Assembly: GCA_025943965.1 (NCBI GenBank)
Contig: JAPCWD010000005.1
Span: forward strand, 91,082-155,081
Source of the DNA: Synergistaceae bacterium DZ-S4
Lineage (GTDB): Bacteria > Synergistota > Synergistia > Synergistales > Synergistaceae
Length of the DNA: 64,000 nucleotides
Direction: 5' to 3'
Below the pieces are notes generated by a model. It made no database searches, was not told the DNA's origin, and saw only the letters and a list, made by a program, of their open reading frames with translations. Position 1 is the stretch's first letter. Each line of letters begins with the position of its first letter. A program made the translations under genes and the position numbers. This document shows positions 32,404 through 40,276 of this stretch, one piece after another.

Positions 32404-33339
32404 TTATTTGACGATCTGTGAGATCATTTCACCCGCCAGGGTGTAGGGATCGGCCTTTCTTGATGCCAGGTCTTCAAGCACTCCGGTATCTTTGCGCTTT
32501 TTCCACACTTTTTCCGTCAGTATGGAGATCTCACCCCTCAATATGGCCTCGACCTCCATCTCAAGCTGTACGAAACGTCTCCTTTTGCCCTCATCCGAGG
32601 TCTGGAGGTAGTTCCAGTGGTCATTGAGTATCTTTTTGACCTCCTCCACTCCGGTGTTGTTCTGGGATGAAACAAGGGTCACCGGGGGCACCCAGTCCTT
32701 TTCCTTCAGCATCTTAAGCATGACCTGGACGTCTGCAGCGACTTTGTCCGCCCCTTCCTTGTCAGCTTTGTTCACAACAAAGGTATCGGCGATCTCCATT
32801 ATCCCGGCCTTCATTATCTGTACATCGTCCCCCATTCCCGGAACAAGGACCAGGACGACAGTGTCGGCTATTTTGATTATATCGACCTCCGACTGCCCGA
32901 CTCCAACAGTCTCTATCAGGACTATGTCAAAACCGCAGGCGTCGAGTATAAGCGAGGCTTCGTGCGTGGATCTGCTTACTCCGCCGAGATGCCCCCTCGA
33001 TCCCATGCTTCTTATGAAGACGTTTTCATTGAGGGCGTGTCCCTGCATTCTAAGCCTGTCGCCAAGTATCGCTCCCCCGGTGAAGGGGCTCGAGGGGTCG
33101 ATCGCGATCACGCCGACCTTGCGGCCTTCTGCCTGAAACTGTTCGATGAGCCTGTCTACGAAGGTGCTCTTGCCTGCGCCGGGGCTGCCTGTTATTCCTA
33201 TGATCTTAGCCTTGCCGGTGCGCGGGTATACCTGTTTCATGATCTCTTTTGCCGACGGGGTGTCAGCCTCAACAAGACTTATCAGGCGGCCTATTGATCT
33301 CGGGTCACCGTTGAACGCGTTATTCAGAAGCTTCTCCAT
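32404..33339 (-). CDS. meaB: MeaB/ArgK-type G-protein chaperone of methylmalonyl-CoA mutase
   Basis: 311 residues, SIMIBI GTPase. Seen: GSPGAGKSTFVDRLI (Walker A), IAIDPSSPFTGGAILGDRLRM, ETVGVGQSEVDI, and NKADKEGADKV. Protects and reloads B12 in mutases such as methylmalonyl-CoA mutase. No mutase gene is in the window, so its partner lies elsewhere. Sits directly upstream of rpiB-upp and downstream of a small membrane protein. Confidence 0.93.
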   Translation of the reverse strand: MEKLLNNAFNGDPRSIGRLISLVEADTPSAKEIMKQVYPRTGKAKIIGITGSPGAGKSTFVDRLIEQFQAEGRKVGVIAIDPSSPFTGGAILGDRLRMQGHALNENVFIRSMGSRGHLGGVSRSTHEASLILDACGFDIVLIETVGVGQSEVDIIKIADTVVLVLVPGMGDDVQIMKAGIMEIADTFVVNKADKEGADKVAADVQVMLKMLKEKDWVPPVTLVSSQNNTGVEEVKKILNDHWNYLQTSDEGKRRRFVQLEMEVEAILRGEISILTEKVWKKRKDTGVLEDLASRKADPYTLAGEMISQIVK

Positions 33340-33420
33340 AAATCAACTCTCCTAACTGTTTATTAAAAACCGTACTATTGTCTGCATTGTCCTGCATGCC
33401 GCACGATCCCGTGAAAGATC

Positions 33421-33654
33421 TTACTTGAAGAGAATGTTTATTCCGGCAAAACAGTAGAATCCCAGGCCGATCGACCCTGCAAAAAGAAAACCAAGAAGTA
33501 CCCTGAGGTAGAGAACGAACATAGGGCCTCCGGGCCATTTTCCCGACTGGATATTGACTACCATTCGGGCCACAAGCAGTGATGCCCCAAAAAGGGCAAG
33601 TGCCACCAGTGCCTGGAGGTTAACAGGTGGTATATTTCTGAGAAAATCCATCAA
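33421..33654 (-). CDS. Small two-helix membrane protein, unknown function
   Basis: 77 residues from ATG 33654. Two hydrophobic segments (about 13-33 and 47-70) around a short Lys/Gly/Pro turn (IQSGKWPGGP). No recognisable family. Upstream of meaB by 81 bases and possibly cotranscribed. I support it as a gene because of the good initiation context (TTGATGGATTTTC after GGATGTA) and its isolation from any better frame. Confidence 0.55.
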   Translation of the reverse strand: MMDFLRNIPPVNLQALVALALFGASLLVARMVVNIQSGKWPGGPMFVLYLRVLLGFLFAGSIGLGFYCFAGINILFK

Positions 33655-33689
33655 ATAAAATACATCCTTTCGATCAGGGATAATTCTGC

Positions 33690-33718
33690 AAAAAAAAAGA
33701 GAGGATTATCTCCTCTCT
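33690..33718 (-). terminator. Terminator downstream of the Gfo/Idh oxidoreductase
   Basis: Perfect stem AGAGAGGA (33698-33705) / TCCTCTCT (33711-33718), loop 5 bases, followed on the minus strand by a run of nine T. Ends the long tig-to-oxidoreductase region. Confidence 0.9.
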
Positions 33719-33760
33719 AGATGATAACTCTTATCGGCCGGAATGTCATTTGTTATTTCG

Positions 33761-34732
33761 TCATATTGCGGAGAGGATCGAACCGGCTGCGTTCTTTTCC
33801 TCGTGTATCTGCTTCAGGACAGCGACGCAAACCTCCAGGGCCCTCTTGCCGTCTTTTATTCCCACCATCGGCTGCCGCCCTTCTCTGACACAGGAAACGA
33901 AGTGCTGAAGTTCCATCTTCAGCGGTTCGGTCTTCGGAAATACGGGATGTTCCATGACCTCCACAAGATTTCCACCGCTCTGGCGTACACAGCGCTGGAC
34001 CGAAATGTCCTGTGATTCGTAGTTTACGGTGATGTATCTCTCTGCCTCTGTAATCTCCATCTGGCGGATCCTCTTCTCGGAGACCCTGCTGACGAGTATC
34101 TGCGCCATTGCCCCATTTGCGAAAGTGAGCTGGGCGGAGGCTATGTCCTCGTGGTCAGTCCTGATGCATCTTCCGATCGCCGATATGGAGACCAGCTCGG
34201 AGCTGATCATAGAGAGGATGATGTCCACGTCGTGGATCATTAGGTCCAGCACGACGCCGACGTCGCTGATACGCGGTGAAAACGGCCCCATCCTGTGGGT
34301 CTGGATGAAGTAAGGATCGTTTATGAACTCCCTGACATGCTGCACAGCGCTGTTGAATCTCTCGATATGTCCGACCTGCAGGATAAGGTCCTTTTTCACG
34401 GCAAGGTTAAGGAGCCGTTCTGCTTCGTTAACGCTTGAGGTGACGGGTTTTTCTATCAGAACATGGATGCCGTTTTCCATTGCTATCTTTGCAACTTCGA
34501 AATGGTGGCTGGTGGGAACAACTATGCTCAGTGCGTCGGGACGTGTCTGCTTGATGAATGTCTCTATCGTGCTGTAAGGTATGACTCCGAGCGGATCCGC
34601 GACTGAATGGGCCCTCTCTTCGTTGATGTCGACCACCCCTACCAGCTGGGCTCCTAAAATTTCTGTGTATACTCTGGCATGATGCATGCCCAAATGTCCG
34701 ACGCCGATGACTCCGACTTTTATGTTGTCCAT
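33761..34732 (-). CDS. Gfo/Idh/MocA-family oxidoreductase
   Basis: 323 residues. Rossmann NAD(P) domain with GVIGVGHLGMHHARVY (about 7-22), the catalytic motif EKPVTSSVNEAE (Lys about 94-97), and the C-terminal alpha/beta domain containing GVVLDLMIHDVDIILSM. The family oxidises sugar hydroxyls on nucleotide- or free sugars. Similar diderm proteins oxidise UDP-GlcNAc at C3 for 2,3-diamino lipid A (GnnA); the partner aminotransferase is not adjacent, so this is only a possibility. Separated from pgeF by 58 bases; followed by a strong terminator. Confidence 0.85.
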   Translation of the reverse strand: MDNIKVGVIGVGHLGMHHARVYTEILGAQLVGVVDINEERAHSVADPLGVIPYSTIETFIKQTRPDALSIVVPTSHHFEVAKIAMENGIHVLIEKPVTSSVNEAERLLNLAVKKDLILQVGHIERFNSAVQHVREFINDPYFIQTHRMGPFSPRISDVGVVLDLMIHDVDIILSMISSELVSISAIGRCIRTDHEDIASAQLTFANGAMAQILVSRVSEKRIRQMEITEAERYITVNYESQDISVQRCVRQSGGNLVEVMEHPVFPKTEPLKMELQHFVSCVREGRQPMVGIKDGKRALEVCVAVLKQIHEEKNAAGSILSAI

Positions 34733-34790
34733 TCCATGTTCACCTCACGTGGAAATTGATCGATCCGCTAACTTTAATCATTCTCACCAA

Positions 34791-35564
34791 TCATGCCTCT
34801 TTTGTGGTATTCCCTCCGAGAAGAAAAATTCTGGACTTTCCATCGCCGGCACGGAATGAATAATAAAAGTCGTTGTCACAGCACGTACAGTCCTCGACAG
34901 CATAGATATTATCATAAGGAAGGCCGCATTGCATTAACTGACTTCTTATTTCCCCCCTGATGTCAAAATGTACCATCCCATTTTTTTCAGAGAAATTTTC
35001 GGGAGAGAAAGTATTCAAAGCGTTTAGTGTTGAAGGATCATCTTTTTTTCTCGAATAGCATCTTTTGCATATCGACGGCCCTATCCATGCAAGCGTCCTC
35101 TTCCCCATGCTGACGGCATCCCAGCCTGAAATGGCTGAAAGGGAACTGCCGACGATGTTCTTCGAAGTGCCTGCGAAACCGGAGTGCAGCAGCAGCATCC
35201 AGGGCTCGGGTGAGTCTGAGGCGATGACGACCGGGCTGCAGTCAGCGAACCTCAGGCTGGCCATCGAATCTGATGCTGAATTAATAATTACCCCGTCTGC
35301 TTCAGGTCTGAGAGGAAGGGCGAAGGATGAGGATGATGGGATGATATGAGTTCCGTGTACCTGATACGGAGCAACCAATTTAATGTTATTAAAATTAGAG
35401 GACATAGAACGCCATATCAGTTCAGGGTCCCCTTCTGAGCGGTCCATGAGTTCGCCCCTGCAGTATATCCAGGCGAAAAAATGGCGCTCAAGTTCTTCAG
35501 GCAATATAAGTCTGAGTTCTATCTGCCCATTGTTGTCGATGTATTCAAAGCCCTTATATTTCAT
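34791..35564 (-). CDS. pgeF: Purine nucleoside phosphorylase/laccase-domain protein PgeF
   Basis: 257 residues, YfiH/DUF152 family. Metal ligands of the family are visible: His in QVHGT, Cys in RFADCSPVV, and His in LLHSGFAGT. Originally called polyphenol oxidase/laccase; bacterial members include a peptidoglycan-editing factor and an adenosine-cleaving purine nucleoside phosphorylase. The sequence cannot choose between these. Overlaps the folC stop by 11 bases and is last of the valS-folC group. Confidence 0.86.
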   Translation of the reverse strand: MKYKGFEYIDNNGQIELRLILPEELERHFFAWIYCRGELMDRSEGDPELIWRSMSSNFNNIKLVAPYQVHGTHIIPSSSSFALPLRPEADGVIINSASDSMASLRFADCSPVVIASDSPEPWMLLLHSGFAGTSKNIVGSSLSAISGWDAVSMGKRTLAWIGPSICKRCYSRKKDDPSTLNALNTFSPENFSEKNGMVHFDIRGEIRSQLMQCGLPYDNIYAVEDCTCCDNDFYYSFRAGDGKSRIFLLGGNTTKEA

Positions 35565-36876
35565 GGCAGTGCTCCTTTACGTATCCGCTTAAAAAAAGGC
35601 TTCCGCAGCATATCGTGTCAGATCCCGACACAAGGCTTTCACGGATCGCTTCTGTCGGAGAACTCCACTTTCCCGCACAGACGATACCCTTTTTTTCTGC
35701 CATTGCAAGCAGTGCTGCTGCGGAGAGGCTGCGCTCCATTCCAGGAACCTCAGTGCAGAAAAGCTTTGCCCCCGTTTCTCCGACTATATCAAGGCTTTCT
35801 GATATGTCCTTGTCCTTCATCATCGCAAGTACGATGTTGAAAGATCTCTTGCCGTAAATGATCCCGGTGTTTTCAGCGAGCCTTTTCAGTGCGTGGGGAT
35901 TGTGCGCTCCGTCAACTATAAGAAGAGGCGGATCCTTCCTTATTATCTCAAACCGACCCGGCCACCTCACGGATACGACCCCGTTATAAAGCGCCTGGAA
36001 GGTTATATTTTCAAAAACTTTATGGGATGAGGTCTTGAGTGCGCATGCCGCAGCAAGGGCAAGCGCGGCGTTTTCGGTTTGATGGGTCCCGATAAGAGGT
36101 GTGTGGCAGTCAGCGCAAAGACACTCTGACTCTACATAAAAATCTGTGCCGCTGAGGGATACCCCAACGGTGCCGTAACTGCACAGCCTTCTAAGGACCT
36201 GGGCAGGAGTCTTCTTTTTAAATGCCGTATCGAAAAAGATGGCTTCGATCTCTTCGTCTCCGCCTGAAAATATCGCCGGGACGCAGGGTCTCATGACCGC
36301 GAACTTCTCTTTCGCGACAGAGGCAAGCGTATTGCCAAGGTATTCGGAATGGTCGATCCCAATGGGCGTTATCAGGGTAAGTATCACATCAGAGAGTATG
36401 TTCGTGGCATCGAGCCTTCCTCCGAGGCCCGCCTCAACTACTGCGATGTCGACTCCCGCATATGCAATTATCATAAAGGCTGCCGCTGTGATGAGCTCGA
36501 AATAAGTCGGAGGGTCCGCTTTAAGTCTTTCTGAACGGTCCATTACATTTCTGATGGCTGAGAGGACCTCTTCCCATTTTTGCGGGGGGACTTCCTCCCC
36601 TCCCATCAGAAGCCTTTCACCGAAGGATACGAGATGGGGGCTTGTATAGAGAGCTGTACGGCAGCCCGATTCCCTGAGTATCGAAGCCAGTGTCGCAGCT
36701 GTGGAGCCCTTGCCGTTTGTGCCTACTATGTGTACAGCCCTGAACTTTCTTTCCGGGTTTCCAAGGAGCAGCAGCAGATGTGAAAGTCTGGCAAGTCCGG
36801 GTCTTATCCCCGGGCTTGCCAGATCCTGAAGCTCTGTCTCTATTGTATGGAATTTTTCCGCATCGTCCATTATCAA
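35554..36876 (-). CDS. folC: Bifunctional folylpolyglutamate/dihydrofolate synthase
   Basis: 440 residues, Mur-ligase superfamily. Seen: P-loop VGTNGKGSTAATLASIL, the SPHLVSFGERLLM, EAGLGGRLDATN, TPIGIDHSEYLG, and the C-terminal VDGAHNPHALKRL. Adds glutamate to folates. Start overlaps the valS stop by 4 bases. Folate polyglutamylation fits the one-carbon flux from histidine in this organism. Confidence 0.94.
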   Translation of the reverse strand: MIMDDAEKFHTIETELQDLASPGIRPGLARLSHLLLLLGNPERKFRAVHIVGTNGKGSTAATLASILRESGCRTALYTSPHLVSFGERLLMGGEEVPPQKWEEVLSAIRNVMDRSERLKADPPTYFELITAAAFMIIAYAGVDIAVVEAGLGGRLDATNILSDVILTLITPIGIDHSEYLGNTLASVAKEKFAVMRPCVPAIFSGGDEEIEAIFFDTAFKKKTPAQVLRRLCSYGTVGVSLSGTDFYVESECLCADCHTPLIGTHQTENAALALAAACALKTSSHKVFENITFQALYNGVVSVRWPGRFEIIRKDPPLLIVDGAHNPHALKRLAENTGIIYGKRSFNIVLAMMKDKDISESLDIVGETGAKLFCTEVPGMERSLSAAALLAMAEKKGIVCAGKWSSPTEAIRESLVSGSDTICCGSLFLSGYVKEHCHEI

Positions 36877-39539
36877 TCGTTGAGGCTCGAAAGGTTTTCT
36901 CTTATCCTTTCCCTCTTTGCCTCGTTGTCCGCGAGGGAGGCCTTCTCCTTCTGGATGACCTCTTCAGGCGCTCTCTCAACGAACTGAGGGTTGGCAAGTT
37001 TAGCCTTACCCTTCTCGATGTCCCTGTCGATCTTTGAAAGGTCGTTTTTGAGACGCTGGATCTCCTTGTCAACGTCGAGCAGATCTCCTACGGGCAGGTA
37101 TACCTGTACGTCGTCAAGGACAGATGCAAGGCTCTTCTGCGGTTTTTCAGCCGACCTGTCCATGATCTTCAGCTTTTCTGCCTTTGTGAGCAGCGTTATC
37201 AAAGCCTCGGATGATCTTATCAGAGCAAGCTTCCCATCGTTGTGGACCGACAACACCGCCCTCGGTATTTGCTGCTGCGGTGCTATCCGCGCCTCCGCCC
37301 TGAGGTTCCTGACAGACCGGATGACTTCACGGACAAGATCCATGTCCCATATTACGGCCTCATCGATCTTTTCCAGCCTCGGAGCGGGCCATTCGGTGCG
37401 CTCGATGATCCCCTTGCCGAATGGGAACGCATGCCACAATTCCTCTGTCACAAACGGAATGAACGGATGCAGCAATTTGAGTACGTCTTCGAATACTGCG
37501 AGCAGGACTGCCTGAGTGGTCTTCCTTCTGGCCTCCCCCTCCTCACCTCTTAGCGCAGGTTTTGAAAGTTCAAGGTACCAGTCGCAGAGTTCTCCCCATA
37601 CAAAATCGTACATGAGTCTCGCCGCTTCTCCGAAGAAATAGCCGTCAATGAGGCGTGTCATCTCTGCAGAAACCTGCGAGATCCTATTCAGTATCCACTT
37701 GTCGTGCAGGCTGAGTTCATTTTCGTCCCACCTCATCCCGTCCACGGCATCCTCAAGGTTCATCAGGGCGAAACGGCTTGCGTTCCACAACTTGTTCATG
37801 AAGAGCCTGTAAGTAGCTATCCTCTCAGTAGAGAGGAATATGTCGCGGCCCTGTACCGTAAGGGCGGCAAGGGTGAACCTAAGCGCATCGGCTCCGTACT
37901 CGCTGATTATCGTAAGGGGATCTATGACATTGCCCTTTGACTTGCTCATCTTCTGTCCCTTTTCGTCTCTTACAAGGGCATGGATGTAGACGTCGTGGAA
38001 GGGGACTTCCCCCTTCATTCCCTGAAGGCCGAACATTATCATCCTTGCGACCCAGAAGAAGATGATGTCGAACCCTGTCACAAGGACTGATGTGGGATAG
38101 AATTTTTTGAGAAGTTCCGTCTCTTCCGGCCAGCCCATTGTCGAGAAGGGCCAAAGAGCACTTGAGAACCATGTGTCAAGAACGTCCTCATCCTGTCTCA
38201 GCTCGGAGTTTCCGCACTTCGGGCACTTTGAGGGATCTTCAGTATCTACTATTATTTCGCCGCACTTGTCGCAGTACCAGGCAGGTATCCTGTGTCCCCA
38301 CCAAAGCTGTCTGGAAATGCACCAGTCCCTGATATTCTCCATCCACTGATAGTAGACTCCCGTCCACTGATCCGGCACAAAGCGTATCTTGCCTGCCTTA
38401 ACTGATTCTACGCCTGCGTCGGCAAGAGGTTTGGCCCTCACGAACCACTGCTCGGAGAGATATGGTTCTATCACGGTGTGGCAGCGATAGCATTCGCCCA
38501 CGGAGTGTCTTATCTCCTCGATCCTTATGAGGGAACCATCGCCTTCAAGGTCCGCGACTATGGCCTTCCTTGCCTCGAAGCGGTCCATTCCCGCATATTT
38601 CCCCGACGCTTCCCCGCACATGATGCCGTTGTCGTCGATGACCTGTATCTGCTCAAGCCCATGCCTCTGCCCGACCAGGAAGTCATTGGGGTCATGGGCA
38701 GGCGTTATCTTGACGCATCCCGAACCGAACTCAGGGTCGACCATGTTGTCTTCGATGACCGGTATCACCCTGCCGGCGATGGGCACGATGACCTTTTTGC
38801 CTACAAGGTGGCGGTTCCTCTCATCCCTTGGGTGGATCGCTATCGCAGTGTCTCCCAGAATGGTTTCCGGACGGGTCGTCATTACCCTCAGGTCGCCGTC
38901 GCCATCAGCAAACCTGTATGTGACTTCATAGAATTTGCCTTCCTTGTCTTCGTGCTCCACCTCAAGATCTGAAAGGGCAGTGTGGCATCTGGGGCACCAG
39001 TTGATGAGGTACTTGCCCCTGTAGATCAGGTCCTTTTTGTAAAGATCGACGAAGATCCTCCGGACAGCGACAGAGAGTCCTTCGTCCATAGTGAAGCGTT
39101 CCCTGTCCCAGTCGCAGGAAGCTCCGAGCTTTTTCAGCTGGCCGATTATCGTGCTTCCGTACTCCTCTTTCCACTTCCATACCCTGGATACAAACTCCTC
39201 GCGGCCCAGGTCGTGGCGGGAGATACCCTTTGCAGCCAGAGAACGTTCGACCACGTTCTGCGTTGCTATTCCCGCATGGTCTGTGCCGGGGAGCCAAAGC
39301 ACCTCATAGCCCTGCATCCTCTTTGTCCTGCAGAGTATGTCCTGCAGGGTGTTGTCCAGCGCGTGGCCGACATGCAGGGAGCCCGTTACGTTAGGCGGCG
39401 GGATGACTATTGAGTATTGCGGTTTTAAAGAGCATGGATCAGCCTTGAACAACTCATCTTCTACCCATTTCATGTACCATTTGTCTTCGATCGGTCCTGG
39501 TTCGTACCCTTTGCCCAACACGGTCTTTTCGGATTCCAT
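36873..39539 (-). CDS. valS: Valyl-tRNA synthetase
   Basis: 888 residues. Class I synthetase: PPNVTGSLHVGHALDNT (HIGH-like), the editing (CP1) domain with TTRPETILGDTAIA, KMSKSKGNVIDP (KMSKS), anticodon-binding domain, and a C-terminal coiled-coil arm (about 820-885, rich in Lys/Glu/Asp) that grips tRNA. Length normal for bacterial ValRS. Overlaps folC; 96 bases downstream of engB. Confidence 0.98.
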   Translation of the reverse strand: MESEKTVLGKGYEPGPIEDKWYMKWVEDELFKADPCSLKPQYSIVIPPPNVTGSLHVGHALDNTLQDILCRTKRMQGYEVLWLPGTDHAGIATQNVVERSLAAKGISRHDLGREEFVSRVWKWKEEYGSTIIGQLKKLGASCDWDRERFTMDEGLSVAVRRIFVDLYKKDLIYRGKYLINWCPRCHTALSDLEVEHEDKEGKFYEVTYRFADGDGDLRVMTTRPETILGDTAIAIHPRDERNRHLVGKKVIVPIAGRVIPVIEDNMVDPEFGSGCVKITPAHDPNDFLVGQRHGLEQIQVIDDNGIMCGEASGKYAGMDRFEARKAIVADLEGDGSLIRIEEIRHSVGECYRCHTVIEPYLSEQWFVRAKPLADAGVESVKAGKIRFVPDQWTGVYYQWMENIRDWCISRQLWWGHRIPAWYCDKCGEIIVDTEDPSKCPKCGNSELRQDEDVLDTWFSSALWPFSTMGWPEETELLKKFYPTSVLVTGFDIIFFWVARMIMFGLQGMKGEVPFHDVYIHALVRDEKGQKMSKSKGNVIDPLTIISEYGADALRFTLAALTVQGRDIFLSTERIATYRLFMNKLWNASRFALMNLEDAVDGMRWDENELSLHDKWILNRISQVSAEMTRLIDGYFFGEAARLMYDFVWGELCDWYLELSKPALRGEEGEARRKTTQAVLLAVFEDVLKLLHPFIPFVTEELWHAFPFGKGIIERTEWPAPRLEKIDEAVIWDMDLVREVIRSVRNLRAEARIAPQQQIPRAVLSVHNDGKLALIRSSEALITLLTKAEKLKIMDRSAEKPQKSLASVLDDVQVYLPVGDLLDVDKEIQRLKNDLSKIDRDIEKGKAKLANPQFVERAPEEVIQKEKASLADNEAKRERIRENLSSLND

Positions 39540-39635
39540 CCGTTTTTCCTCCTCGATGGATACGCCTGGTGGCAGTATCCGGATCTATTTGCCCATCCCG
39601 ACGGCCCGGCCGTTCCGGTTCCTCGGGTATACAGG

Positions 39636-40265
39636 TCATTTGCCTTTTTTCGCTTCCATGATGTCCAGTTTGGTGATCTCCTTCAGGATATCTTTTATGC
39701 CCTCTCTCAGGGCTGTCATCTCCTTGTCGTTCGTACCGGAAGTTATGAACGGAGGCAGTATCGAATCAAGCCCGGCTCTCATATACTGCTGGTAGAGGCC
39801 CTTTCGCCTCCCGGGTGATATTTTATCCCCTTTAGTAAAAACCACAAGTCTTGGCATGTCCATCTGATCGAGCCACGCGGTAAGTTCATCGTCATTTGCA
39901 AGCGGACCGTGCCGGAAATCCATGAGGTGGATAACGAAGCTGATCGGCCTCTCAGAGTTGAAGTAGTCGTCGATCAGTCTCCACCATGTCCTGCGCTCGT
40001 CCATTCCCCTGGCAGCGTAGCCGTAGCCGGGTATATCGACCAGCGTGAAATCTTCACTGCCTGTTGAGACTTTATAAAAGTTTATGCTTCTTGTTTTTCC
40101 GGGTTTGGAGCTTACCTTGGCTATATTTCTTTCAAGAAGGGCGTTTATGAGTGTCGACTTGCCGACGTTGGACCGGCCGACAAAAACGATCTCATCATTC
40201 CGGGGCGCAGGTATCTGCTGCTTTGTAAAGGCAGTGCAGTAAAGTTCTGATCTCCATGATGCCAT
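39636..40265 (-). CDS. engB: Ribosome-biogenesis GTPase EngB (YsxC/YihA)
   Basis: 209 residues. TrmE-Era-EngA-YihA family GTPase needed for late 50S assembly. Seen: G1 VGRSNVGKSTLINAL, G2 TRSINFYKV, G3 DIPGYGYAA, G4 TKGDKI, and G5 TSGTNDKE. 11 bases downstream of lon, a common pairing. Confidence 0.95.
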   Translation of the reverse strand: MASWRSELYCTAFTKQQIPAPRNDEIVFVGRSNVGKSTLINALLERNIAKVSSKPGKTRSINFYKVSTGSEDFTLVDIPGYGYAARGMDERRTWWRLIDDYFNSERPISFVIHLMDFRHGPLANDDELTAWLDQMDMPRLVVFTKGDKISPGRRKGLYQQYMRAGLDSILPPFITSGTNDKEMTALREGIKDILKEITKLDIMEAKKGK

Positions 40266-40276
40266 CTTCTAATCCC

